Below, one piece after another: positions 1 to 6,679 of a stretch of DNA of 39,333 nucleotides (within the stretch, counting starts at the first letter, position 1; the number at the start of each line of letters is the position of its first letter). Below the pieces are notes generated by a model. That model searched no databases. It was not told the origin of the DNA and saw only the letters and a list, made by a program, of their open reading frames with translations. A program made the position numbers and the translations under genes. This DNA is from a virus. Location: positions 1-39,333 of IMG/VR virus record IMGVR_UViG_3300025679_000013; one strand, 5' to 3'.

Positions 1-502
1 CGTTCTTGATCATCTCAGCAAATATCGGATTCTTACTTGTTAATTGCGGTACGTGTTGAGTTACCATGCTGTTCCAGTCCTGACGTGATGACTTTGTCTC
101 GATGGCAGTGAGTGCGTCCTTAACCTCTTCCCGGAGTCGAACGTTATCCTGCCTGATCGCGTCAAAGGCCTTTCTCACATCGCTCGAGTCTTGCATGTCC
201 AGTGCCGAGTATGCATCCTGGGGGCTAGACTGAGCTGATTCTGGCTGACGAGACTTGGAGTAAGCTTCCGCCTGCCCTTTCCAGTAGCTCGCCTCTTGTT
301 GCAGTTTGGCTGTCTCTTCTCGCAATGCCCTAAAGTTGAATTCCTTGTCGGACAATTGCTCCTGTTTGGCGACTTCAGGTGTAACGCCCATTGGATCCGC
401 GACGACTTGATCCTGGTTTACGTCTAAATATGAGTTGTATTGTGCTTGAGCAGCGTCCGGGAACAACTCACTCCCAGGGGCTGACATATCTAATTCGTTC
501 AT
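1..502 (-). CDS. Probable scaffold protein, N-terminal part (cut by window end)
   Basis: The frame opens with ATG at 502 after the Shine-Dalgarno AAGGAAAC and stays open to base 1, giving 167 residues. The product is hydrophilic and rich in Q, E, A and S, with predicted helical stretches (for example EEVKDALTAIETK), no cysteines and no enzymatic motif. Helical, low-complexity proteins of this kind between portal and capsid genes are usually scaffolds. Its continuation is at the other end of the window, directly before the capsid gene. Joining the ends directly leaves one base over, so at least two bases are missing at the join. The scaffold role is inferred from position and composition, not from a recognised domain. 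Confidence 0.65.
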   Translation of the reverse strand, partial: MNELDMSAPGSELFPDAAQAQYNSYLDVNQDQVVADPMGVTPEVAKQEQLSDKEFNFRALREETAKLQQEASYWKGQAEAYSKSRQPESAQSSPQDAYSALDMQDSSDVRKAFDAIRQDNVRLREEVKDALTAIETKSSRQDWNSMVTQHVPQLTSKNPIFAEMIKN

Positions 503-540
503 GTTTCCTTGTGATCTCGGCGACAGATCGTTCACGCCCG

Positions 541-576
541 TTTTAAAAAATTAACTTGACACACTAGACAAAAAAA
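541..576 (-). promoter_or_regulatory. Candidate late promoter block upstream of scaffold
   Basis: On the minus strand a T-run is followed by AGTGTGTCAAGT and an A/T-rich stretch, about 40 bases before the scaffold ATG. A similar block (AGTCTGTCAAGT after a T-run) lies before the portal gene at 5821-5856. The match between two late-gene leaders is visible. Promoter function is inferred; a -35/-10 reading (TTGTCT, 17 bases, TTTTAA) is only fair. Confidence 0.35.
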
Positions 577-588
577 GGGTTACGCAGT

Positions 589-759
589 TTAAACGCACCC
601 AGTACTCCTTCTACACTTGGCAGATGAGCTATTTCTATTAGGCCTCTTTCCTTTAGGCTTAGTTCGCTTGCTTGTCTTACTGGGCCGATTACTATCCCTA
701 CAGACAATAACCTCTCCCATGTATACACAACGCTCACTGTGCTTTCCGTTACGCTTCAT
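589..759 (-). CDS. Small very basic protein, 56 aa
   Basis: The ATG at 759 overlaps the TGA of the upstream gene as ATGA, a standard translational-coupling arrangement. The product is extremely rich in lysine, arginine and serine, especially in its C-terminal half (SKTSKRTKPKGKRPNRN), so it probably binds nucleic acid or another acidic partner. It has four cysteines without a clear zinc-finger spacing. No family is recognised. It is the last gene before the scaffold leader. Confidence 0.5.
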   Translation of the reverse strand: MKRNGKHSERCVYMGEVIVCRDSNRPSKTSKRTKPKGKRPNRNSSSAKCRRSTGCV

Positions 760-1178
760 GCTAGCAAAATTGAACCTGATTCCTTGGCCGCATCAGCTAA
801 AGTGGGTACAAAGTCTTGCTTGCTTTCTGACATCTCCAGCTCACTGATAGGCACGTCATATGGCAAACTTAACTGTGTATCTATAACCAATCGGCGTTCA
901 TTATTGTTCCACTTAAAGACTAGAACTCCAACCATGCCGCGTGGGGGCCGTTTTGCTATAACCTCCCAGCCTGCCACCATCGCATTCGGAATCGTCGCGT
1001 GGGGCTTAGCAGCGTACAGTATCCAGAAGTCGCGTCTTAGCTTATCTGAATACATTAGAGCTAAACGATTTGCGTCCGACCAGCAATCACTCGCCATCGG
1101 TTCTCTCGTCTCGCCCATTAGTTGCATGTTGGAGTTGCGCTCTTGTCCTATAAGGGTAGTTTGCATGCCTAAGCCCAT
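756..1178 (-). CDS. Hypothetical protein, 140 aa
   Basis: This is the largest of the small genes between portal and scaffold. The ATG at 1178 lies inside the end of the upstream gene (10-base overlap); a second ATG four codons later is an alternative start. The product is a mixed alpha/beta, probably soluble protein with aromatic patches (RRDFWILYAAKP, VLVFKWNNNERR) and no signal peptide or membrane segment. The tight overlaps on both sides support real translation. No family is recognised; a minor virion or assembly role would fit the position. Confidence 0.65.
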   Translation of the reverse strand: MGLGMQTTLIGQERNSNMQLMGETREPMASDCWSDANRLALMYSDKLRRDFWILYAAKPHATIPNAMVAGWEVIAKRPPRGMVGVLVFKWNNNERRLVIDTQLSLPYDVPISELEMSESKQDFVPTLADAAKESGSILLA

Positions 1179-1414
1179 TGGTATTCACGGAATTGAGAGT
1201 GGGCCATACCGAAGTCGCTTGCGTTGCCGCGCTTCCCTGCTAGACCATAAGCCTCGTCCATTGCCTCTACCTTCATATCATAAACGCACGCTTGCCAGTC
1301 CATTGCTACAGACTTGGGTGTGGTTTCGGACTGATGGCTCACCATGGGCTCACGTGTATTGTAGTGCTCCATGCTCTCGAAACCAGCTTGGTGCCCTGAT
1401 GGATTCTCTTTCAT
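1169..1414 (-). CDS. Hypothetical hydrophilic protein, 81 aa
   Basis: The frame is open further upstream, but the ATG at 1414 has a strong Shine-Dalgarno (AAAAGGAGAATAAC), so that start is chosen. The product is polar, with many M, E, S and H residues, and looks disordered. It overlaps the next gene. A 94-base gap separates it from the previous gene, and no convincing promoter is visible there. No family is recognised. Confidence 0.6.
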   Translation of the reverse strand: MKENPSGHQAGFESMEHYNTREPMVSHQSETTPKSVAMDWQACVYDMKVEAMDEAYGLAGKRGNASDFGMAHSQFREYQWA

Positions 1415-1508
1415 GTTATTCTCCTTTTTGTTAACTTCATTCCGACAATCTATCTGCTGCACTTAGCCACTTCTACTTGCTAGCTAAAGATTGGTAGGTT
1501 GTCGTTTT

Positions 1509-1781
1509 CTATGCATGGTAAGCGACACCTATAATGCCTTGCTTGCCCATAAAGTCTTTAACTGGATACCACTTGTTAGAGCAGCAGCCATTCAGTAGTC
1601 GGCTCAAGTTATAGCTTCTCGGTTCCAGGCATATGCTATCGAACCCCACAGGAAACTCGGCCTTGTACTTCGCAGGAAAGAACAGCATGTAGTCCCAATC
1701 GTCCATGCACACATCCTGTTTCCATAGCGATTCGATCACTTCATTTTCTAATGTGCCGCTCTCGTAAAACTCAAACTTCAT
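1509..1781 (-). CDS. Hypothetical protein, 90 aa
   Basis: The ATG at 1781 overlaps the upstream stop codon as ATGA, so translation is probably coupled. The product is acidic to neutral and rich in aromatic residues (MDDWDYMLFFPAKYK), with three cysteines, and is probably a compact folded protein. No domain is recognised. Confidence 0.6.
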   Translation of the reverse strand: MKFEFYESGTLENEVIESLWKQDVCMDDWDYMLFFPAKYKAEFPVGFDSICLEPRSYNLSRLLNGCCSNKWYPVKDFMGKQGIIGVAYHA

Positions 1782-2107
1782 GATCCGTACCCGCTTCCTT
1801 CTGTCCCATATTTAGCACTGGGCAATAATGTGTTTTGTAGCTCTCTTGGGTTTTCGTACACTGCCTTCCCGGGTCGCACGCCTTGCCATTCTTCCCAGTA
1901 TTCGTGCACACTTGCCTCAGCTGCTCGTGCTTTGTCTATTTCGGTCGATGTGTGCCCGCGCTTCTTCGAGACAGAGTGGGATTGCGCACCATCTACGTTC
2001 AATTGCTCTTGTGCCCATACTCCTGCTAATGGATGGAACTTCGGGTTGTAACTGTTCGACTGGCCTGGCTGCGGCTTTAAGGTGTTTAGCGGTGCGTTTC
2101 CTTTCAT
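1778..2107 (-). CDS. Hypothetical protein, 109 aa
   Basis: The start ATG at 2107 follows the Shine-Dalgarno TGGAGAAAT. The N-terminal third is rich in P, N and Q and probably disordered; the central part (residues about 55-85) is likely helical and ends with an aromatic patch EYWEEWQG. It is coupled by ATGA to the next gene. No family is recognised. Confidence 0.6.
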   Translation of the reverse strand: MKGNAPLNTLKPQPGQSNSYNPKFHPLAGVWAQEQLNVDGAQSHSVSKKRGHTSTEIDKARAAEASVHEYWEEWQGVRPGKAVYENPRELQNTLLPSAKYGTEGSGYGS

Positions 2108-2118
2108 ATTTCTCCATA

Positions 2119-2313
2119 CTAAAAACTTGGTGTTCCTAAAGGTGCGCTGCCGTCATTGTGCCCGTGCTCGTATCGGTATGTGTCCTCGTGCTGCTTTCGT
2201 TCGTTGTTCTGCATAACCTGGAGGTCACTCATTACCGGGCCTTCGGATCCTTGCTTCATCGCTGGAGTCATACCGGGCAAGTGTGTTTTCATCTCTTCGC
2301 CTACAGTGGACAT
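2119..2313 (-). CDS. Hypothetical small hydrophilic protein, 64 aa
   Basis: An almost perfect Shine-Dalgarno (AAGGAGGTTAC) precedes the ATG at 2313, so this start is preferred over an upstream ATG at 2349. The product is rich in methionine, histidine, glycine and glutamate and looks disordered. It belongs to the run of short polar genes between portal and scaffold. No family is recognised. Confidence 0.55.
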   Translation of the reverse strand: MSTVGEEMKTHLPGMTPAMKQGSEGPVMSDLQVMQNNERKQHEDTYRYEHGHNDGSAPLGTPSF

Positions 2314-2338
2314 GTAACCTCCTTCGCCTTGAAACATA

Positions 2339-2488
2339 CTAGCCGTCATTCTTATTCTCTGGGTTGTCTCGTTCTAAAAGGTACGCAGCCATCGCATTCA
2401 ATAAGCTGTTCTGGCGATATGCAAATGTAACTGGATCACATGCACTTGCCGCACGTTCCACATAGACCCTAAATGATTCGTAATTCAT
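2339..2488 (-). CDS. Hypothetical protein, 49 aa
   Basis: The start ATG at 2488 shares a base with the upstream stop (TAATG), so translation is probably coupled. The 49-residue product (MNYESFRVYVERAASACD at the N-terminus) is likely an all-helical small protein. No family is recognised. Confidence 0.5.
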   Translation of the reverse strand: MNYESFRVYVERAASACDPVTFAYRQNSLLNAMAAYLLERDNPENKNDG

Positions 2489-2820
2489 TATGGTGTCCCC
2501 GAAAACTGTATTCCTTCGCAGTAGTCGATTTCTTGCCCGTCGATAGTGCACAGTCCTTTACGTCCACGGAAAAAGTTGTCTTGCTGCTCTAAGTACTCGC
2601 GGGAGTGTGGTTGCCTGCCGATAGTGTCAAGTTGATTGCTCCATGAGGGGGTCAGCCCATACGTTTCGTAAGCATCCAGACGTTGAACAGAACCAGCAGA
2701 AATAAAGTCGTTATCGTGACTAGCGTTTCCATCTTTCATACCCTCTTGTTCTTCGCGGCGAGCTGATCTAAACTCTTGCGGAACTGTTTGGTAATCGCCC
2801 GGCCATTTTTGGTTTTTCAT
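2488..2820 (-). CDS. Hypothetical protein, 110 aa
   Basis: The Shine-Dalgarno AGGAGATAAG precedes the ATG at 2820, one base after the upstream stop. The product is polar, with many Q, E, D and R residues and no membrane segment. It is coupled to the downstream 49-aa gene by TAATG. No family is recognised. Confidence 0.6.
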   Translation of the reverse strand: MKNQKWPGDYQTVPQEFRSARREEQEGMKDGNASHDNDFISAGSVQRLDAYETYGLTPSWSNQLDTIGRQPHSREYLEQQDNFFRGRKGLCTIDGQEIDYCEGIQFSGTP

Positions 2821-2821
2821 C

Positions 2822-3061
2822 TTATCTCCTATAGTGGTCTTCTAAGTGCTTTAAACGCTCACCCTTGCTGTTTTCGTGCCTAGCCTTCTCCTGGTCAAGG
2901 GCAGTCTTCATTGGGCCTCCTGAGCCTGCGCTGTGCGTTTTAACTCTATGCGGGCTGGGTGCCTCGTCTGCGGTGCGGGTCTGTCTGTTGTGTTGTAAGT
3001 CTTCTCCGGCCATTCTGTTATCGCTTGGTCCCGCGCCTACTTGAGTGTATCCGTCTTGCAT
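2822..3061 (-). CDS. Hypothetical highly charged protein, 79 aa
   Basis: The ATG at 3061 follows the Shine-Dalgarno AAGGAAAG. The product is rich in H, R, E and Q and low in hydrophobic residues, so it is probably disordered with a C-terminal helix (ENSKGERLKHLEDHYRR). It overlaps the end of the preceding small gene. No family is recognised. Confidence 0.55.
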   Translation of the reverse strand: MQDGYTQVGAGPSDNRMAGEDLQHNRQTRTADEAPSPHRVKTHSAGSGGPMKTALDQEKARHENSKGERLKHLEDHYRR

Positions 3062-3186
3062 AGTTCTTTCCTTAATTGTGTTTCAGCTAAATGCATTGAA
3101 TGACCTATACCACGACCTTCTTCGCAATTCATAAGAACCCTGACAATATAATCCTGGCGGTATCCAATATTATTAAGGTGATCCAT
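3037..3186 (-). CDS. Hypothetical protein, 49 aa
   Basis: This short gene starts at the ATG at 3186, five bases after the upstream stop, with a weak GGAAT as ribosome site, and overlaps the next gene by 25 bases. The product (MDHLNNIGYRQDYIVRVLMN at the start) looks like a small helical protein. The support is position, packing and absence of another gene in the interval. No family is recognised. Confidence 0.45.
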   Translation of the reverse strand: MDHLNNIGYRQDYIVRVLMNCEEGRGIGHSMHLAETQLRKELCKTDTLK

Positions 3187-3191
3187 TAGTT

Positions 3192-3401
3192 TTATTCCGT
3201 CTTCGTATTGCATGCTTCCTCGAATAGTTTTGCGATTTTCTCTTTAACAGGTCTTAGAGATTCAAGTATTCCGAGACCCATTTCGAATGCCCCATCAGTT
3301 TCCATGATTAGCTTGTCACTTATGAATTCATGTACTATGCCGGCAACTCTAAGGTCTAAGGCGATCAGTTTATAGATCTGGTCGTAGTCTACTTTTGGCA
3401 C
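3192..3401 (-). CDS. Hypothetical helical protein, 69 aa (GTG start)
   Basis: The start is GTG at 3401 behind the Shine-Dalgarno CGGAGAAAACT. The product is almost entirely predicted helix, with amphipathic segments such as IYKLIALDLRVAGIVHEFI and a charged C-terminus. It overlaps the preceding gene by 13 bases. No family is recognised. Confidence 0.55.
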   Translation of the reverse strand: MPKVDYDQIYKLIALDLRVAGIVHEFISDKLIMETDGAFEMGLGILESLRPVKEKIAKLFEEACNTKTE

Positions 3402-3565
3402 AGTTTTCTCCGTAATATTTCAGCGCATATTGTCGCTAGATACTTTATGTCTTGCTTTTCGATATCCTGTAGCACTTCGGCAAGCTCTTCGTCTGTGTAA
3501 TCAGCAAGGTGCCCGTGTATCTTGCGCGCGTCTATTCCTCTAAAGGGCTTGAACCAATCGAACAT
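3389..3565 (-). CDS. Hypothetical protein, 58 aa
   Basis: The ATG at 3565 follows the upstream stop by one base, with the Shine-Dalgarno GAGGAATAGC. The product starts MFDWFKPFRG, has a central helical acidic segment (DYTDEELAEVLQDIEKQD) and a basic tail. It is too small for a firm prediction; no family is recognised. Confidence 0.5.
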   Translation of the reverse strand: MFDWFKPFRGIDARKIHGHLADYTDEELAEVLQDIEKQDIKYLATICAEILRRKLCQK

Positions 3566-3566
3566 G

Positions 3567-3791
3567 CTATTCCTCTATAATCCCATATCGTTTTTCTCGT
3601 TTATCCTGAAATCCCCAGTACTTAACATTTCGATATATTCCTTGCACACTAAATCCATATCCATCGTAAAAACAGAATCCTCTATCATAAAACGATTCTA
3701 AATGATTTGTGCACAGATAAACGCCGTCTTCAGGTGGTAATTCTGCTTCTGTCGAAATCCAGTATCCAGTATTAGGTTGTTCCATTTTCAT
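3567..3791 (-). CDS. DUF551-like small protein, 74 aa
   Basis: The N-terminal segment YWISTEAELPPEDGVYLC and the C-terminal tryptophan motif (NVKYWGF) have the layout of the DUF551 family, a short beta-rich domain common in phages and prophages whose function is unknown. Similarity was judged by eye. The gene starts 9 bases after the portal stop, with GCAGGTAG as a modest ribosome site; a second ATG two codons in is possible. Confidence 0.6.
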   Translation of the reverse strand: MKMEQPNTGYWISTEAELPPEDGVYLCTNHLESFYDRGFCFYDGYGFSVQGIYRNVKYWGFQDKREKRYGIIEE

Positions 3792-3800
3792 CTACCTGCA

Positions 3801-5759
3801 TCATTTCTGCGCTCCAGGCTGCGGTAAAATCGTGTCTGCTGCTCTGAGTCTGTGCTCTTCTTCTACGCCTCGGATCATCTCTAGGATATTGGTCGCGTTG
3901 TTGATGTCCATTTCCTGAAACTCTTTAGCCGCGCGTATTTCTTCCAGTACACCGCGTGACCTTTCCTCTTGTGCACGAGCCAGTGTTTCTTCAGAGAGAG
4001 CGGCATCGTACTTGATCTTGCTAAGCTGCTCTTCTGCCCGGGAGTAGTCCAGTGTCGCTTTCGCATGCAGTACTTCGTTGATCTGCTCTTTGTCCTTTTG
4101 CTCCGCTTCCTGTGCTGCTTGCGCTTGCTCTGCTTGCTGCTGAATCTTCTCTTGGAACTTCTTCGAAACCGGATATGGCGACGCTTCCCACAACATGTCG
4201 TCTGGTACCGCTACACCGCCCTGTTTCATCGTCCACATCTGCATAAAGGCTTGCTGCTTCTGTGTGTCGGTCATTACAGCTTCGATTATGTCTATGTCGT
4301 ATTCAAGGAAACTGCCGCTATAGAACTCGAGGGAAGGCTTCTGCTTTATAAGTCGCTCAACCTTTTCGGGTGTGAACTTCTGGATAAGCTTTAGCACTTT
4401 CTTGCTGAGTAGGTATTGCGCTTGTCGGAAATTGTCTATGATCGGTCCCAACTGTGTAATGGCCATGCTCTGCTTCATCTTGAACAGCATCGCACTCATC
4501 CGGTCTGGTTGATCGCTTCCTAATGCACCCAGGTCGACAAAATCCTTGATATCTGCATCGAAACTCTCCTGTAAAGCAAATAGGCTCTCAGGTATATTTG
4601 GAGGATCAATCTTTTCAGCATCAGTTACCTCGAATCCAGGGTTGAAGAATATGACTTTGCCCTGACCTGTTTGAAATAAACTCTTAGGGTTAGAAACAGC
4701 GCCGCTCTTCGCCTTCCAGCCAACGCCAATCTGTCCGTCCACAATGTCGAGCAGCTTGGACTTGCGCATGTTGTATTCTTCTTGGCTATCTCTGAGCAAT
4801 CTTTGGAGGCCCTGTATTTTCCACTGAAATAGGTCATAGCTAGGGTCAAATACGCAGTAGAAGGGCACGAACGGGTACTCGCCCAGGCCCCAGGGATCTT
4901 CCCCACTGTAAAGGAGCCGATTTTCCACGATGATGTTGTATTCGATAGTCTTGACATAACCCTCTATCACTGCAAGATTAGGAAAGAACTGCTGCATCAG
5001 GGCTAAGCGCTTCTTGTCTCCCTTCCATGGCTTTTGGTCCCCGGTAGTTTTATCCACCAAGATCCAGCCTTTCTTGTATCGCTGCTTCCAGTATTCGTTG
5101 TAGGCTAGAAGCTCTTGAAGTCCCCACTGTCTCGCGTATGGTTCGTACGTAAACTTTTCGTCGCGGTTGCCATAGCCCATAGCGTCCACTTCACGTTCGC
5201 ATCCGGGCACTAAACTCTTGATAACGTCTTTGGATAAGTACTTGCGCCGGGCGACAAATGAGCAGTCTTCAAGGTCCATCCGGTAACTAAAAGGGTCCCA
5301 GATTACGTCATTCCAGTGATCCAAGTGAAATTCCACACGGCCGTTTACGTAGTCGTTCCGGTAGTCGATCCAAGGGGACACCCAGCTCACTCCCGAAATC
5401 AAGCTGTGGTGCCTGGCCTGTTGCATTACGCGGTAACCTTTAGGCTGCATCTGTGTCCGAAGTAGCTCAGTCAACATCTCCGCTGTCTCGGGGTTGCTGT
5501 TCTCTCTCGGTATCACTACGCTTTGCATTTCGTTAGCGCTTAAGTAGCCAGACACCATGTTGATAGTTTTACGGGACTTATTGAAGGTGAAGGAATTGCG
5601 GCGCTCTTCGTTTAGGTATTTCATCTGCTCGAGAGACCACTGATTCCCTAAATAGAACCCAACGTCACGGTAAGCCTCTGCATAGTAGGTGTTTAGCAGC
5701 ATGTACGCGCGGTTATAGTCTTGAGTGAAGTCAGAAACTACGTCGTAATCTGTCGGCAT
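3801..5759 (-). CDS. P22-like portal protein
   Basis: This 652-residue protein matches the P22-type portal family in length and sequence style: an N-terminal region with YRDVGFYLGNQWS, a conserved core with DHWNDVIWDPFSYRMDLEDC, and a C-terminal Q/E/A-rich helical extension (about residues 540-640) like the helical barrel of P22 portals. Twelve copies would form the DNA channel at the capsid vertex and bind the terminase during packaging. The ATG at 5759 is chosen because it has the Shine-Dalgarno TAAGGAAAC; a GTG at 5798 is open but unsupported. Gene order portal, scaffold, capsid (across the window ends) is typical. The identification is firm. Confidence 0.93.
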   Translation of the reverse strand: MPTDYDVVSDFTQDYNRAYMLLNTYYAEAYRDVGFYLGNQWSLEQMKYLNEERRNSFTFNKSRKTINMVSGYLSANEMQSVVIPRENSNPETAEMLTELLRTQMQPKGYRVMQQARHHSLISGVSWVSPWIDYRNDYVNGRVEFHLDHWNDVIWDPFSYRMDLEDCSFVARRKYLSKDVIKSLVPGCEREVDAMGYGNRDEKFTYEPYARQWGLQELLAYNEYWKQRYKKGWILVDKTTGDQKPWKGDKKRLALMQQFFPNLAVIEGYVKTIEYNIIVENRLLYSGEDPWGLGEYPFVPFYCVFDPSYDLFQWKIQGLQRLLRDSQEEYNMRKSKLLDIVDGQIGVGWKAKSGAVSNPKSLFQTGQGKVIFFNPGFEVTDAEKIDPPNIPESLFALQESFDADIKDFVDLGALGSDQPDRMSAMLFKMKQSMAITQLGPIIDNFRQAQYLLSKKVLKLIQKFTPEKVERLIKQKPSLEFYSGSFLEYDIDIIEAVMTDTQKQQAFMQMWTMKQGGVAVPDDMLWEASPYPVSKKFQEKIQQQAEQAQAAQEAEQKDKEQINEVLHAKATLDYSRAEEQLSKIKYDAALSEETLARAQEERSRGVLEEIRAAKEFQEMDINNATNILEMIRGVEEEHRLRAADTILPQPGAQK

Positions 5760-5820
5760 CCGTTTCCTTACTTTGGTATTCAAAATAAGGTTTAACACTC
5801 GGGCCGGATTATGTAAAGAG

Positions 5821-5856
5821 AAATTTTGAAATACTTGACAGACTGGTGAGAAAAAA
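5821..5856 (-). promoter_or_regulatory. Candidate late promoter block upstream of portal
   Basis: Read on the minus strand, a T-run is followed by AGTCTGTCAAGT and an A/T-rich stretch, resembling the block at 541-576 before the scaffold gene. Because minus-strand terminators lie just upstream (5935-5970), the portal operon needs its own promoter in this interval. A -10-like CATAAT also occurs closer to the gene. Function is inferred. Confidence 0.35.
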
Positions 5857-5897
5857 TGCGCACAGCTGGAAGGGTAATGGTTATGTTAACAATGAAT

Positions 5898-5926
5898 TTG
5901 ACTTGAATGTAAAGATGAGGTAGTGT
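5898..5926 (+). promoter_or_regulatory. Weak sigma70-like promoter for the 6067 gene
   Basis: TTGACT at 5898 and TAGTGT at 5921 are separated by 17 bases. The -35 is good and the -10 is poor. It would transcribe through the hairpins at 5941-6013 before reaching the gene, so the hairpins could act as an attenuator. Confidence 0.3.
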
Positions 5927-5934
5927 GAGAGAGC

Positions 5935-5970
5935 AAAAAAAAGCCTACCAGTTACAAGTCTGGCAGGCTT
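5935..5970 (-). terminator. Rho-independent terminator (minus strand)
   Basis: On the minus strand an 11-bp stem AAGCCTGCCAG/CTGGTAGGCTT (one G-U pair) with an 8-base loop is followed by eight T residues. The wobble pair makes the stem complete only in the minus-strand RNA, which fixes the orientation. It would stop leftward transcripts from the terminase side before the portal operon. Confidence 0.75.
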
Positions 5971-5986
5971 CGAAGACCAATAAACT

Positions 5987-6032
5987 TAAGATGAGCAAGA
6001 CAGAACTCATCTTAGGTATACCGATCTTTTTT
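5987..6032 (+). promoter_or_regulatory. Leader hairpin with downstream T-run (possible attenuator)
   Basis: A 9-bp stem TAAGATGAG/CTCATCTTA with loop CAAGACAGAA is followed, after GGTATACC, by seven T residues. A related structure occurs at 6584-6642 before the initiator gene. After the T-run both leaders contain AACATGTAAAAAA, in which ATG is followed at once by TAA. Confidence 0.45.
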
Positions 6033-6066
6033 TGCAACCCTAACATGTAAAAAAAAAGGATCACTT

Positions 6067-6321
6067 ATGGATATCTCTGATGAAGAATTCGAGAATGCAA
6101 CAATTCACGTACATCGTCCTCCCCCTACACACGTTATCATAGAAATTAAGGATATCTCGGATTATGGCTGGAAAAAAGCATTGATCCTGGCGGTGTTGTC
6201 TCATATGGGGTCCACCGAATCTAAAGATCTACACAAGCATATCCCCTGCATTCCCCCAAAAACCATTGATCAGCTAATCGGACAAATGAAAAAACAGGGG
6301 CTTATCCGTGATTGTGAATAA
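6067..6321 (+). CDS. Small winged-helix-like protein, 84 aa
   Basis: The ATG at 6067 follows the Shine-Dalgarno AAGGATCACTT. Residues about 36-84 look like a winged helix: helices KKALILAVLSHMG, SKDLHKHIP and PKTIDQLIGQMKKQGLI in the helix-turn-helix order. This suggests a DNA-binding regulator. The gene heads a plus-strand block with the replication initiator, so a role in controlling replication or the lysis-lysogeny choice is plausible. No named family is recognised. Confidence 0.6.
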   Translation: MDISDEEFENATIHVHRPPPTHVIIEIKDISDYGWKKALILAVLSHMGSTESKDLHKHIPCIPPKTIDQLIGQMKKQGLIRDCE

Positions 6322-6502
6322 AGAAAAATCAACCAAAATAATCTTCGAAGAAAAACCACAAGCTAACCGGCACTGCTTTAGCACCGAAATACCCGATAGT
6401 CTCTGGGAATTGTTTGATACCGAAAAAATATCCTCAGAAGAATTCATCAGGCGCGCTAAGACTTTTTCGGTAGGATGTATTTGCGGAGAATGTGAAAAAT
6501 AG
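6308..6502 (+). CDS. Hypothetical protein with C-terminal cysteines, 64 aa
   Basis: It overlaps the preceding gene by 14 bases and starts with GTG at 6308 or 6314; CAGGGGC is a possible ribosome site. The N-terminal third is basic and polar, the middle is acidic and helical, and the end carries CICGEC, which could bind a metal. No family is recognised. Confidence 0.5.
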   Translation: MIVNKEKSTKIIFEEKPQANRHCFSTEIPDSLWELFDTEKISSEEFIRRAKTFSVGCICGECEK

Positions 6503-6530
6503 AATAGAATTTGTTTTAGAATAGATATAA

Positions 6531-6562
6531 ATAAAAAAAGCCCACTGACGAAAGTGAGCTTT
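6531..6562 (-). terminator. Rho-independent terminator (minus strand)
   Basis: On the minus strand AAAGCTCACT/AGTGGGCTTT forms a 10-bp stem with one G-U pair, followed by a T-run. It is the first clear terminator met by leftward transcripts coming from the large terminase gene, about 1.3 kb beyond that gene's stop codon. Confidence 0.7.
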
Positions 6563-6583
6563 AGAATTTAGACCTAAAAACTT

Positions 6584-6642
6584 AGAGACTAAAAAGATAA
6601 GATGTTTGACAGCTCTTATCTTATAGGTCTCTTTGTTTTTTT
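6584..6642 (+). terminator. Long two-part hairpin with T-run before the initiator gene
   Basis: An outer 6-bp stem AGAGAC/GTCTCT encloses a 9-bp inner stem AAGATAAGA/TCTTATCTT with an 11-base loop containing GACAG, followed by TTG and seven T residues. It can end transcripts from the 6308 gene. Since only 37 bases separate the T-run from the initiator ATG, it may also act as an attenuator controlling initiator expression. Confidence 0.6.
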
Positions 6643-6679
6643 GCAAGAACGAACATGTAAAAAATCAAGGAGCACCATC

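Noticed and set aside
739-1434. 231-codon plus-strand open frame
   Set aside because: Antisense to two leftward genes with good starts and coupling; it has no ribosome site and its composition looks non-selected.
3969-4394. 141-codon plus-strand open frame inside portal
   Set aside because: Antisense to a firmly identified portal gene; leucine/cysteine-rich composition is typical of the reverse frame of a helical charged region.
6602-6679. N-terminal extension of the initiator from ATG at 6602
   Set aside because: This ATG is in the loop of the leader hairpin and the added codons span the T-run; the ATG at 6680 has a strong ribosome site.
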